This document shows, piece by piece, positions 18,074 through 26,479 of a stretch of DNA of 64,000 nt (position 1 is its first letter; every line of letters starts with the position of its first letter). The DNA lies in assembly GCF_038396765.1 (NCBI RefSeq), contig NZ_CP150096.1, positions 4,261,001 to 4,325,000 of the forward strand, given 5' to 3'. The stretch comes from Chitinophaga caseinilytica. Lineage in GTDB: Bacteria; Bacteroidota; Bacteroidia; Chitinophagales; Chitinophagaceae. A model generated the notes under the pieces. It searched no databases. It saw only the letters and a program-made list of their open reading frames with translations, and was not told the DNA's origin. A program made the translations under genes and the position numbers.

Positions 18074-19453
18074 ATGCGGACACAAACCGGCATGGTAGAC
18101 CCCGGCTCGCTGAGCCGGCGGGATACGCGCATATCCATCCTTATTATCGGGATGCTGTTTTTCATCTTCGGCTTCGTGTCGTGGGTGAACGCCATCCTCA
18201 TTCCTTATTTCAGGATCGCCTGCGAACTGACGAGCCTGCAATCGTACCTCGTTACGTTCGCGTTTTATATTTCTTACCTGGTGATGTCTGTTCCGTCGTC
18301 GTACCTGTTGCGGTCGATCGGGTTCAAGCGGGGGATGATGATCGGATTCTGGGCGATGTCGCTCGGAGCTTTCCTCTTCGTACCGGCGGCCCTCATGCGG
18401 GCGTACCCCTTGTTCCTGCTGGGGCTTTTCACCCTGGGAATAGGGCTGGCCGTGCTGCAAACCGCCGCCAATCCCTACATCACGATCCTCGGGCCGAAGG
18501 AGTCTGCCGCGCAGCGCATCAGCGTAATGGGGATCTGCAACAAGTTTGCCGGCATCATTGCCCCGCTGATCTTCGCCGCGGTGATCCTGCGGGTGTCGGA
18601 TACTGACCTGGAGCGAACTTTGCCGGGCATGGGCGCAGCGGAAAGGGCAGCCGTACTGGATGCGTTCATCCGCCGGGTAATCATTCCGTACACCGTGCTG
18701 GGAAGCGTATTGTTCGTGCTGGGGCTCGTGGTGCGGTTTTCGCCGCTGCCGGAGATCGATACGGAAAACGAAAGCACGGAAACTGCGGCCATCAACAGCG
18801 GGAAGAAAAGCATTTTCGATTTTCCGCACCTGATCCTGGGCGCCATTGCGATCTTTCTGCACGTCGGAACGCAGGTCATAGCGATCGATACGATCATTTC
18901 CTACGCCGGTTCCATGGGCATCCCGCTCCTCGAAGCCAAAACGTTCCCGTCGTATACGCTGGGCGCCACGATCGTGGGGTATTTCATCGGCATCCTCCTC
19001 ATCCCGAAATTCGTGAAACAGGTGAACGCCCTCCGTTTCTGTACGGTACTTGGCGCGGTGCTTACGGTTTGCATCGTGAACATGCGCGGCATGGTGAACG
19101 TTTTCGGGCATGAAACGGATGTGTCCATTTGGTTCGTGGTGTTGCTGGGCCTGGCCAACTCGCTCGTTTGGGCGGGCATCTGGCCGCTGGCGCTCGACGG
19201 ACTGGGCCGTTTTACCAAGCTGGGCGCGTCTGTCCTGATCATGGGGCTTTGCGGTAACGCGGTGCTGCCGCTGGTGTACGGTTTTTTCGCGGACATAGCG
19301 GGGGAACGAAGCGCTTACTGGGTGCTATTGCCCTGTTACGCTTACCTCATGTATTATGCATTTTACGGGCACCTGGTGCGCAGCTGGTCGCTGTTGCGCC
19401 GGCCCGTTATTTCAACACCCGAATATGAATTCCAGGAAGATAAAAATCGTTAA
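18074..19453 (+). CDS. nagP: FucP-family sugar MFS transporter, probable N-acetylglucosamine permease
   Basis: 459 residues with 12 predicted membrane helices. It has FucP/GluP-family features: the early FFIFGFVSWVNAILIPYF helix, the helix 4-5 pattern GIGLAVLQTAANPYI and PKESAAQRIS. The family imports monosaccharides by proton symport across the inner membrane. It overlaps nagA by 29 bases and is followed by nagB, which matches the NagP position of known Bacteroidota and gammaproteobacterial GlcNAc clusters. GlcNAc or a close derivative is therefore the probable substrate (inference from context). No GlcNAc kinase is present in the window, so phosphorylation must be encoded elsewhere. Confidence 0.88.
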   Translation: MRTQTGMVDPGSLSRRDTRISILIIGMLFFIFGFVSWVNAILIPYFRIACELTSLQSYLVTFAFYISYLVMSVPSSYLLRSIGFKRGMMIGFWAMSLGAFLFVPAALMRAYPLFLLGLFTLGIGLAVLQTAANPYITILGPKESAAQRISVMGICNKFAGIIAPLIFAAVILRVSDTDLERTLPGMGAAERAAVLDAFIRRVIIPYTVLGSVLFVLGLVVRFSPLPEIDTENESTETAAINSGKKSIFDFPHLILGAIAIFLHVGTQVIAIDTIISYAGSMGIPLLEAKTFPSYTLGATIVGYFIGILLIPKFVKQVNALRFCTVLGAVLTVCIVNMRGMVNVFGHETDVSIWFVVLLGLANSLVWAGIWPLALDGLGRFTKLGASVLIMGLCGNAVLPLVYGFFADIAGERSAYWVLLPCYAYLMYYAFYGHLVRSWSLLRRPVISTPEYEFQEDKNR

Positions 19454-20651
19454 CGGCCGGATCATCACACCATACCGCATCATCAACGGCGGCACGGTGT
19501 TGACGGAGGGCAACCGCATCCTGGCGGTGGCGGAAGACGATATTCCCGTTTCCGGCGCCGTGGAGATCGATGCGAAAGGGCAATATATTTCGCCCGGTTT
19601 CATCGATATACATGTGCATGGCGGCGGCGATGCGGATTTTATGGACGGGGACGCGGCATCTTTCCTGAAAGTCGCCGAAACGCATATCCAATACGGCACC
19701 ACGGCCATGACGCCTACATCGCTCAGCAGCGATACCGACAGCCTGCGGCGCACGATTTCCACCTACGAAGCCGCGCATCCGCTCAACCGGAAAGGGTCGG
19801 AATTCCTGGGCATTCATCTGGAAGGGCCATACTTCGCCATGGAGCAACGCGGCGCGCAAGACCCGCGCTACATCCGCAACCCGGACCCCGCGGAATACGC
19901 GTCCGTGCTCGCGGATACGACATCAGTCGTGCGCTGGAGCGCCGCCCCCGAGCTCCCGGGCGCCCTCGCTTTCGGCGATTATCTCCGGCACCGGGGGATT
20001 TTGCCCGCCGTTGCACATACAGACGCTATTTACGAAGAAATGCTCGACGCCTGGGAGCACGGCTATTCCCACGCCACGCACCTCTATTCGGCGATGTCGG
20101 GCGTTACGCGGCGGAACGCCTTCCGCTACGCCGGCGTCATCGAAAGCGCGTTCCTGCTCGACGATATGACCGTGGAAATCATCGCAGACGGTGTGCACCT
20201 GCCGCCCGCGCTGCTCAAGCTCGTCTACAAGTTCAAAGGCCCGGAAAAAACCGCCCTCATCACCGACGCCATGCGCGCCGCCGGCATGCCCCCGGGCGAA
20301 AGCATCCTCGGCAGCCGGGAAAACGGACTGAAAGTGATCATAGAAGATGAAGTGGCGAAACTGCCCGACCGTACACAGTTTGCGGGAAGCGTGGCTACGG
20401 CCGACCGGCTCGTACGCAACATGGTAAAACTGGCGGACGTGCCCATGGCCGACGCCGTACGCATGATGACCGCCACGCCTGCTGCCATCATGAAGGTTTC
20501 CGGGAGTAAAGGGTCGCTCGCCACGGGGAAAGATGCCGACATCGTGTTGTTCGACGAAGACGTGCGCATCGATACGGTGATCCGCGGCGGAGAGGTCCTC
20601 CATCGCGCAGCAAACGCCCGGTCGGTACTGCACTTACCATCACAAGCATAA
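19425..20651 (+). CDS. nagA: N-acetylglucosamine-6-phosphate deacetylase
   Basis: 408 residues from MNSRKIKIVNG. This start, 29 bases inside the permease gene, was preferred to the upstream ATG at 19356 because the extra 23 residues have no family character. The amidohydrolase TIM-barrel motifs are present: DIHVHGGG (residues 61-68), metal ligand Glu133 in HLEGPYF, His198 (AHTD), His219 (SHATHL) and catalytic Asp281 in TDAMRAAGM. It deacetylates GlcNAc-6-P to glucosamine-6-P in the cytoplasm. Translational coupling to the permease is likely. The DIHVHGGG site has the usual single-metal composition. Confidence 0.95.
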   Translation: MNSRKIKIVNGRIITPYRIINGGTVLTEGNRILAVAEDDIPVSGAVEIDAKGQYISPGFIDIHVHGGGDADFMDGDAASFLKVAETHIQYGTTAMTPTSLSSDTDSLRRTISTYEAAHPLNRKGSEFLGIHLEGPYFAMEQRGAQDPRYIRNPDPAEYASVLADTTSVVRWSAAPELPGALAFGDYLRHRGILPAVAHTDAIYEEMLDAWEHGYSHATHLYSAMSGVTRRNAFRYAGVIESAFLLDDMTVEIIADGVHLPPALLKLVYKFKGPEKTALITDAMRAAGMPPGESILGSRENGLKVIIEDEVAKLPDRTQFAGSVATADRLVRNMVKLADVPMADAVRMMTATPAAIMKVSGSKGSLATGKDADIVLFDEDVRIDTVIRGGEVLHRAANARSVLHLPSQA

Positions 20652-20716
20652 AAAACCACCATACCACCGCTGCGGCAGCCACAGAGCGCCGTCCGGCATC
20701 AAAAACCTGTCAACAT

Positions 20717-21466
20717 ATGCATACATACCAACGAATCAATGTACACCAGTTTGAGGACAGGCGCCGGATGGGCGCTGCCGCGGCGGCTGCGGTGGCGGAA
20801 AGGATCCATTCGCTGTTACATTCGAAGCCACACATCAGCATGATCTTCGCCGCCGCGCCTTCGCAGCAGGAATTCCTGGAATCGCTGCGGACGGATACTT
20901 CCATTCCCTGGCACCGTATTAACGCGTTCCATATGGACGAATACATCGGTCTGCGCGAAGATGCGCCGCAAGGCTTCGGGAACTTCCTCCGGGAGCGCCT
21001 TTTCGGCCTCGTGCCGTTCAGAACGGTACATTACCTCGACGGACAAACGAAAGACACGCAGGCGGAATGCGAGCGCTATGCCGGGTTGCTGAACGGCGGA
21101 ACGGATATCGTTTGCATGGGAGTGGGGGAGAACACGCACATCGCGTTCAACGACCCGCACGCGGCGGATTTCAACGATCCCAAACTGGTGAAGGTGGTAG
21201 ATTTGGACGATGCCTGCCGGCAACAACAAGTGAACGACGGATGTTTTGCATCGTTGCAGGACGTGCCGACGCATGCCCTGACGCTTACGGTACCCGCCCT
21301 GTATCGCGGTACCTGGATTTATTGCATGGTGCCCGGCGCTGCGAAAGCGGAGGCGGTGCGGCACACGCTGCGATCGCCCGTAAGCCCGCAACATCCCAGT
21401 ACCATTTTGCGGGAACATCCGCGGGCGGCGCTTTTCATCGACAATGACAGTGCGGCGCTGCTTTAG
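20717..21466 (+). CDS. nagB: Glucosamine-6-phosphate deaminase
   Basis: 249 residues, close to the family length. The catalytic-region motif DEYIGL appears in FHMDEYIGLRED. GVGENTHIAFNDP replaces the usual G(I/V)GxxGHIAFNxP: the second Gly is Thr, while the catalytic His is kept. The early FAAAPSQQEF corresponds to the phosphate-binding loop, which more often reads GLxTGxTP, so this is a divergent NagB. It converts glucosamine-6-P to fructose-6-P and ammonia, feeding glycolysis. It is the last gene of the rightward operon, 65 bases after nagA, and convergent with lacI across 0 bases (the ends overlap by 4). Confidence 0.9.
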   Translation: MHTYQRINVHQFEDRRRMGAAAAAAVAERIHSLLHSKPHISMIFAAAPSQQEFLESLRTDTSIPWHRINAFHMDEYIGLREDAPQGFGNFLRERLFGLVPFRTVHYLDGQTKDTQAECERYAGLLNGGTDIVCMGVGENTHIAFNDPHAADFNDPKLVKVVDLDDACRQQQVNDGCFASLQDVPTHALTLTVPALYRGTWIYCMVPGAAKAEAVRHTLRSPVSPQHPSTILREHPRAALFIDNDSAALL

Positions 21467-22524
21467 TTTTTGTAATACATGTGGTTTTCGCGGGTGATGA
21501 TGTCGATCGGCATGAAGTGTTCCTTTTCGACGGGTGCGCCCAGCACGAGGTGCTGATATAGCGTCATGATGCCGCGATAGGCCTGTTCCTGGGGTTTCTG
21601 GCAGATCAGGAAATCGATCATGCCTTTCTGGAGCCACGAAACGTTTTCGGGAAGGAAGTCGTACCCCATCACCAGAATATCCTTTTTTCCGGCAGATTCC
21701 AGGAACTGCGCGATGAGATGCACGCGGGAACTGGTGACGAAAATGGCTTTGATGGACGCGTCTGCCGCGAGGGCTTCCGCTACTTTCCTTTCGATGGATT
21801 TCTCGTTGCTTTCGGGGACGTCGGTTTTGACGATCCTGTCCGGTTTCTCACCGAAATACGCCCTGAAACCTTCTTCCTTCCGCAACAGGGGATGCAATCC
21901 TTCGATTTCCTTCGTCATGTTCACCATGAGGATTTTATCGTCGGGCTGGAGGCAATAAGCCATAAGGTGCGCGGCGAGGTACCCGCTGCGGAAGAGCTCC
22001 GGGCCCACATAGCAAAGACTGCCCAGGCTGGGAATGTCGGAGTTGATAAATACGTAGGGAACGTTCTTTTCCTGCAGCTGTCCGCAGAATGCGGTGGCTT
22101 CATCTACGAAGAGCGGAGCCAGCAAAACCCCGTCCAGCGGCCCTTTCAGCAATTGCTTGGCGGCTTTGGGGAAGGAAGTGCGGTCGTTGAAATCGTAGTA
22201 ATACCGTTCGATGCGGACCCCCATCTGCCGGATTTCGTCTTCGGCCTGGGAAACGCCCGCCAGGAGGATTTCCCAGTATTCCGTTTCCGTAGAAACCGCC
22301 GGGAGCAATATGGCGAGGTTCAATACTTTGCGCGATGCCAGCCGGCTCGCAATGATATTGGGCTGATAGTTCAATTCCTGGATGATCTTCTCGATCTTGG
22401 CGCGTGTTTTGGCCGATACGCCCGTCCGGTTATGGATGACCCGGTCTACCGTGGCGATCGACACCTTCGCCCGCCGCGCTATTTCCTTGACGCCGCCGGG
22501 CTGATCTGGTTGTTTCCCTTTCAT
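21463..22524 (-). CDS. LacI/GalR-family transcriptional regulator of the amino-sugar locus
   Basis: 353 residues from MKGKQPDQPGG; a longer frame to 22716 is open but would run through the operator, so the inner ATG was chosen. Residues ~13-62 are the LacI helix-turn-helix (VKEIARRAKVSIATVDRVIHN, then hinge-helix IIASRLASR). The rest is a periplasmic-binding-protein-like effector domain (PF13407-like, starting LNLAILLPAV). The start codon lies 14 bases downstream of a 14-bp palindrome matching the four between the divergent operons. Autoregulation and control of both operons and of GH43 is a strong inference. The effector is probably a sugar or sugar phosphate from the pathway. Confidence 0.92.
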   Translation of the reverse strand: MKGKQPDQPGGVKEIARRAKVSIATVDRVIHNRTGVSAKTRAKIEKIIQELNYQPNIIASRLASRKVLNLAILLPAVSTETEYWEILLAGVSQAEDEIRQMGVRIERYYYDFNDRTSFPKAAKQLLKGPLDGVLLAPLFVDEATAFCGQLQEKNVPYVFINSDIPSLGSLCYVGPELFRSGYLAAHLMAYCLQPDDKILMVNMTKEIEGLHPLLRKEEGFRAYFGEKPDRIVKTDVPESNEKSIERKVAEALAADASIKAIFVTSSRVHLIAQFLESAGKKDILVMGYDFLPENVSWLQKGMIDFLICQKPQEQAYRGIMTLYQHLVLGAPVEKEHFMPIDIITRENHMYYKN

Positions 22525-22538
22525 GGAGTTATAGTGTA

Positions 22539-22552
22539 CGTGTACGTACCCG
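22539..22552. promoter_or_regulatory. LacI-type operator site 5
   Basis: CGTGTACGTACCCG, one mismatch from the palindrome seen four times at 15.3-15.6 kb. It lies between the divergent lacI and GH43 genes, 14 bases from the lacI start and 45 from the GH43 start. Confidence 0.75.
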
Positions 22553-22597
22553 AAAGTAGTGAAAAAGAATTGATTGGGATATTTTATTTTAGGGGAC

Positions 22598-23605
22598 ATG
22601 AAAACCATGTTTATTTCCCTGCTGCTGCTTGCCACCGTTGCCGGCACGCAGGCCCAGGATTCCACGTTCACCAATCCACTCCTGACTTCCGGCGCCGATC
22701 CGTATTCGTATTTCAAAGACGGATGGTATTATTACACGCACACTACGGCTAATTCCATCGTACTGTGGAAGACCCGCAGCCTGGCAGACCTCAAGTCCGC
22801 CCAACACGTCACCATTTACAAACCCACCGAAAACAACGCTTGGTCAAAAGACATCTGGGCGCCCCAGGTGCAGTTCCTCCGCGGGAAATGGTATGCTTAC
22901 TTCGCAGCCACCGGCGGAAAGAATGTCCAACATCGCATGTACGTCCTCGAAAACCCTTCGCCCGATCCCATGACCGGCAGCTGGACCTTCAAGGGCCAGG
23001 TTACCGACGCTACCAACAAATGGGCAATCGACGGCGATATCTTCGAATACAAAAAGGAACTGTACATGATCTGGTCGGGCTGGGAGGGAGATGCCGACAA
23101 GCAGCAGGATATTTACATCGCACAAATGAAAAATCCCTGGACGATTTCGTCGAAACGGGTTCGCCTGTCTGTCCCGGAACACGAATGGGAGAAAAGCGGC
23201 CAGAAAGTGACGGTGAACGAGGGCCCGCAGGCACTCATGCATGGCAAAAAACTCATGATCGTGTATTCCGCCAGCGGCTGCTGGACGGACCATTACGCCC
23301 TGGGCCTGCTTCGTTTCTCCGGAAAAGGCAGCCTCCTGGATTCCGCCCGGTGGACGAAACATCCCGAACCGATCTTCCAGACTTCGGTGGCGAATAGAGT
23401 ATGGTCGCCGGGGCATAATTCGTTCTTCAAAAGTCCCAACGGCAAGGAAGACTGGATCCTCTACCACGCCAATTCCCAGCCAGGCTGGGGCTGTGGCGGC
23501 AAACGATCTCCCCGTATGCAAAAGTTCAGCTGGACGGCAGACGGGATGCCGGTGTTCGGGGAACCTGTTGCGGAGGGCGTCGAATTGCAAAAACCGGCCA
23601 ATTAG
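22598..23605 (+). CDS. Secreted glycoside hydrolase family 43 protein
   Basis: 335 residues from MKTMFISLLLLATVAGTQAQ, a signal peptide cleaved after QAQ. The five-bladed propeller residues of GH43 can be placed: general base Asp34 (GADPYSYF), pKa-tuning Asp145 (AIDGDIF) and general acid Glu208 (VNEGPQAL). GH43 enzymes remove arabinose, xylose or galactose side groups from plant polysaccharides. It is divergent from lacI, with operator 5 between them, so co-regulation is likely. A GH43 enzyme next to an amino-sugar operon is unusual. About 143 bases of its 3' end recur almost unchanged at 24991-25133. Confidence 0.9.
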   Translation: MKTMFISLLLLATVAGTQAQDSTFTNPLLTSGADPYSYFKDGWYYYTHTTANSIVLWKTRSLADLKSAQHVTIYKPTENNAWSKDIWAPQVQFLRGKWYAYFAATGGKNVQHRMYVLENPSPDPMTGSWTFKGQVTDATNKWAIDGDIFEYKKELYMIWSGWEGDADKQQDIYIAQMKNPWTISSKRVRLSVPEHEWEKSGQKVTVNEGPQALMHGKKLMIVYSASGCWTDHYALGLLRFSGKGSLLDSARWTKHPEPIFQTSVANRVWSPGHNSFFKSPNGKEDWILYHANSQPGWGCGGKRSPRMQKFSWTADGMPVFGEPVAEGVELQKPAN

Positions 23606-23634
23606 TTAAATTCGCATTTTAATATCCTTTATCT

Positions 23635-24792
23635 ATGAATTGGAAATTTTTGTCCATTGGACTTTTGTTGACTGCAGGCGCGGGTAGCGCAACTGCACAA
23701 TCTTATATCCTGAACGATGCATCTGCCACACAAACCCCGGGAACTTTCAATATCTCCGGAACTGGTATCGCCAGGAGGCTGGTTGCGGTAGATACCATGC
23801 AAAATAACCTGACCGGCAACGTTCTTCTGGGCCTTCATAAGCACAACGCCGCATGGGCCGGGCTTCGATTTGGCATGGGGCTGATAAATAATGAAACAGG
23901 CACGAATGGCGTAGGCTCCAATTTTGCTATGTGGAGCTACAACGACAATGCCACCGTCCGCAGCAACTTCTTATTTGTCAATCGGGAAACAGGAGCGGTG
24001 GGTATCGGAACAACAACTCCGGTATCAAGATTTCATGTACAAGGATTCGGAAATTTCTTTAACGTAGACACGGTACAGGCAGGGATCAATATCGGTGCCG
24101 CTTCTAACAAAAGATGGGCACTGCTGCGAAGGGCTTCCGTAGAAGGCGCTACCAGCTATGGCTTTTCCATTTATGAAGATAACACGGGGGTTTCCGGAGG
24201 CAGTGGCGCCCGCTTACATATTGCGCCAGGCGGCCGTGTGGGCATCGGCACCACATCGCCCGAATCCGTGTTGCAGCTTGTATCTTCCGGACAAACGATC
24301 AAATTTGGCAGCGGCACCAACAGTTCCAGCTATGCGTTCGACCTGGGCGTAAACGACGATGGCATCAACTTTAATAATAACTCGACCGCCCGCGGCTTTA
24401 ATTTCACCAACGGCAACGGCCAATTGGTATCCATTGCGCCCAACGGCAATGTGGGAATAGCGGCATCGCCGGCCACCGGATATAAGCTGTCGGTAAACGG
24501 CAGTGCGCTTTTCACCAAAGCGGTGGTGAAAGCCTACGCCAACTGGCCCGATTTCGTGTTTGAAGAAGATTACCGCTTGCAGCCGATCGAAGAGGTTATG
24601 TTGTTTGTAAAGGAACATAAACACCTGCCTGGGATCCCCTCGGCCAAAGAAGTCGCCGAAAAGGGGCAGGACTTGGGCGAGATGAACGCAAAGCTCCTCC
24701 AGAAAGTCGAAGAACTGACGCTTTACATCGCCGAATTGAAAGCGGAAATGAAAAAGGAGATCGACACATTGAAAGCGGAGAAAAAGCAATAA
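23635..24792 (+). CDS. Secreted tail-fibre-like protein with C-terminal coiled coil
   Basis: 385 residues with a signal peptide (MNWKFLSIGLLLTAGAGSATAQ). The body has repeated VGIGTT(T/S)P segments (around residues 122-127 and 202-208) and short Gly/Asn-rich beta repeats as in phage tail-fibre shafts. It ends with the Bacteroidota-typical module DFVFEEDYRLQPIEEV, EHKHLPGIPSA and then a heptad coiled coil of ~50 residues. Such C-terminal modules resemble intramolecular-chaperone or trimerisation ends of S74-type fibres. A surface-exposed trimeric fibre is inferred, function unknown. It sits between GH43 and a duplicated GH43 fragment, so the gene may have been inserted there. A strong terminator follows. 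Confidence 0.85.
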   Translation: MNWKFLSIGLLLTAGAGSATAQSYILNDASATQTPGTFNISGTGIARRLVAVDTMQNNLTGNVLLGLHKHNAAWAGLRFGMGLINNETGTNGVGSNFAMWSYNDNATVRSNFLFVNRETGAVGIGTTTPVSRFHVQGFGNFFNVDTVQAGINIGAASNKRWALLRRASVEGATSYGFSIYEDNTGVSGGSGARLHIAPGGRVGIGTTSPESVLQLVSSGQTIKFGSGTNSSSYAFDLGVNDDGINFNNNSTARGFNFTNGNGQLVSIAPNGNVGIAASPATGYKLSVNGSALFTKAVVKAYANWPDFVFEEDYRLQPIEEVMLFVKEHKHLPGIPSAKEVAEKGQDLGEMNAKLLQKVEELTLYIAELKAEMKKEIDTLKAEKKQ

Positions 24793-24814
24793 TATCCAGC
24801 TCATAAAGCGACAT

Positions 24815-24845
24815 AAAAAAGCCGGGCTCGTTGGCTCGGCTTTTT
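24815..24845 (+). terminator. Terminator of the tail-fibre-like gene
   Basis: AAAAAGCCGGGC pairs with GCTCGGCTTTTT (one G-U) around a 6-base loop and ends in five T. It begins 24 bases after the stop codon. Confidence 0.85.
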
Positions 24846-24850
24846 CATGC

Positions 24851-24934
24851 ATTTGACACGTCCTGAAATAGGGTGACACATAATTTTTCAAAATGAGTAA
24901 ACAATCAACATATTCAGGTGCTCGTCGCAGTTAA
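24851..24934 (+). other. Possible insertion-sequence end with truncated OrfA start
   Basis: TTGACACGTCCTGAAATAGGGTGACACA resembles a terminal inverted repeat with an internal direct GACAC repeat. It is followed by ATG at 24893 starting MSKQSTYSGARRS and a stop, similar in style to IS3-type OrfA N-termini. No transposase body or partner repeat is present. The assignment rests on resemblance only. It lies exactly where the duplicated GH43 fragment begins (within ~60 bases), which supports a past rearrangement. Confidence 0.25.
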
Positions 24935-24987
24935 CATGATTATTAAGGTAGTCGGGAATTCGAAAAGGGCAATCTGAGATACAAGCA

Positions 24988-25161
24988 AGCCCCAACGGCA
25001 AGGAAGACTGGATCCTCTACCACGCCAATTCCCAGCCAGGCTGGGGCTGTGGCGGCAAACGCTCTCCCCGTATGCAAAAGTTCAGCTGGACGGCAGACGG
25101 GATGCCGGTGTTCGGGGAACCTGTTGCGGAGGGGACGGTGCTTCGAAGACCCGCGGAATAA
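24988..25161 (+). pseudogene. 3' fragment of a GH43 gene (57 codons), duplicate of 23435-23577
   Basis: Bases 24991-25133 match the 3' part of the GH43 gene with a single mismatch, in frame, from SPNGKEDW to PVAEG. The last codons differ (TVLRRPAE against VELQKPAN). There is no start codon and no 5' part. The different end suggests the fragment is the tail of a former second GH43 copy, homogenised with or derived from the intact gene by recombination. Confidence 0.9.
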
Positions 25162-25339
25162 TTCTCTAAATAATAGGTAGGATTGGTCAGGATCGCTAAG
25201 CGTTGCGATCCTAAATAATAAATAATTTAATTAAATACCCTTAATTAATTAAAATAAGTAATTATATTGTGTTTGTTATCCCATGCATGGATTCCACGAA
25301 ATGACAATTTGTTAAATTAACTCAAGACCCGCAATCACT
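25162..25339. other. AT-rich non-coding stretch with one hairpin
   Basis: Composition is strikingly AT-rich (runs of AATAAATAATTTAATTAAAT near 25215-25260) compared with the rest of the window. The hairpin AGGATCGC/GCGATCCT (25189-25212) with an 8-base loop has no T tract after it. No gene is seen. The region probably holds the promoter of the broken lipoprotein gene that follows. Confidence 0.5.
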
Positions 25340-25606
25340 ATGAACATTAAGATCCCTTTATGGGCGCTCGGCTTGGCCGGCATGTGCGCTTGTTCGAAAG
25401 ACGCTCAGAACGAATAAATCTTCAATCTATGGGAAATAACTGCAGACGGCTCAGCCAGAATATCCAACTGGCCGAATCACTATTTGGATACCGTTTCTTT
25501 CTTTCAATTTGATGCTATCCTGGCCCAAGGCGCAAGAATAGAAGGTGGTACTTTTGGCATCGGTTGGTCAACTTCATATGAAGGCGCTGGTATATCTCGT
25601 CACTAA
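25340..25606 (+). pseudogene. Lipoprotein gene interrupted by an in-frame TAA
   Basis: ATG at 25340 encodes MNIKIPLWALGLAGMCACSKDAQNE with a lipobox-like LAGMCAC, then TAA at 25415-25417. The same frame then continues without another stop for 62 codons (IFNLWEITADG to EGAGISRH) to TAA at 25604. The 88-residue composite looks like a short secreted lipoprotein. The continuation has no start codon of its own and no recognised domain. As at 9363, the stop comes shortly after the export signal. Decay by point mutation is the simplest reading. Confidence 0.55.
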
Positions 25607-25654
25607 AAATGTTCAGAATGTTCAATATTTAAAAGTGCCCTTTAAAAACTCGTG

Positions 25655-26404
25655 ATGAGAATGCTATTACTCGCTTTTTGCGTATTTTGCTGTAGCTGCA
25701 GTTCGGGTAAAAAAATGCCAGTACCCAACTCCGACGTTCCTTCCGGGCGCATTATCGTTAAAGGCAAAACGAGTGATCCAAGATTCCAGTTTTTAGTAGA
25801 CATACCGGAAATGATGTATTATGGCTCATTTTGTGTGGAACCAGTGGTTACGCAGAAGAACGTTTTTTCCATCGAGGTAAGCACCGACAATAATTCCGTA
25901 GTCACAACCTACGATACTGCTTTTATGTTGATCGACATGCAACGGGATAGCTGTTACCTGTTTAACCGTTTTTACGGGGACGTAAAACTGCTCGAACGGA
26001 TGTCGATGCCAGAGAAGAACCAGGGACTTACGGGAAACAGGCATCCAATTCCGGATTGGCGATATGAAGTAGGGGGATGGTTAAGCGATACGGTCATTGG
26101 CAAAGATACCTTTATGCAGCGTAAGGTTGCGAGAACCGTGATTCACAATCAACAACGGCTTGAAATTACCGGTACTCTTTTTTTCAAAAGGTCGATGAAC
26201 AATTTCCCGGACTTCATGGAGAATTTCTGGCTGGGGAGTAATTCAGAAAATGGTTTGTTGGGATTGGAAGTAGACGCACCTTATGCAAACGAAAACGGCA
26301 ATTTGACAGCATACAGGGCTTCTATTTGGTGGGAGATACAGCCTGATAGATTAAGCGAAACTGAGAAGGCAGGCATTCAGCAAATGATTGTAAAAGCGCG
26401 ATAA
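25655..26404 (+). CDS. Hypothetical lipoprotein (~249 aa)
   Basis: Starts MRMLLLAFCVFCCSCSS at the ATG at 25655 (a GTG one codon earlier is also possible). The Cys-rich hydrophobic start with CCSCSS indicates lipoprotein export. The mature part is about 230 residues, predicted mostly beta, with YDTAFMLIDMQRDSCYLFN and a C-terminal IWWEIQPDRLSETEKAGIQQM helix. No family is recognised. It stands alone downstream of the broken lipoprotein and upstream of a strong bidirectional terminator shared with the convergent SGNH hydrolase. The gene is less GC-rich than neighbours, hinting at different ancestry (inference by eye). Confidence 0.8.
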   Translation: MRMLLLAFCVFCCSCSSGKKMPVPNSDVPSGRIIVKGKTSDPRFQFLVDIPEMMYYGSFCVEPVVTQKNVFSIEVSTDNNSVVTTYDTAFMLIDMQRDSCYLFNRFYGDVKLLERMSMPEKNQGLTGNRHPIPDWRYEVGGWLSDTVIGKDTFMQRKVARTVIHNQQRLEITGTLFFKRSMNNFPDFMENFWLGSNSENGLLGLEVDAPYANENGNLTAYRASIWWEIQPDRLSETEKAGIQQMIVKAR

Positions 26405-26418
26405 GATACGTTCGACTA

Positions 26419-26470
26419 ACTTCAAATACGAAAGGCAGCTCCATAAGGAACTGCCTTTCGTATTTGAAGT
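26419..26470. terminator. Bidirectional terminator with 20-bp perfect stem
   Basis: ACTTCAAATACGAAAGGCAG (26419-26438) pairs perfectly with 26451-26470 around a 12-base loop, lying between convergent genes ending at 26404 (+) and 26480 (-). The stem contains its own A- and T-rich arms, so it can work both ways. Confidence 0.8.
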
Positions 26471-26479
26471 AACTTTTCA

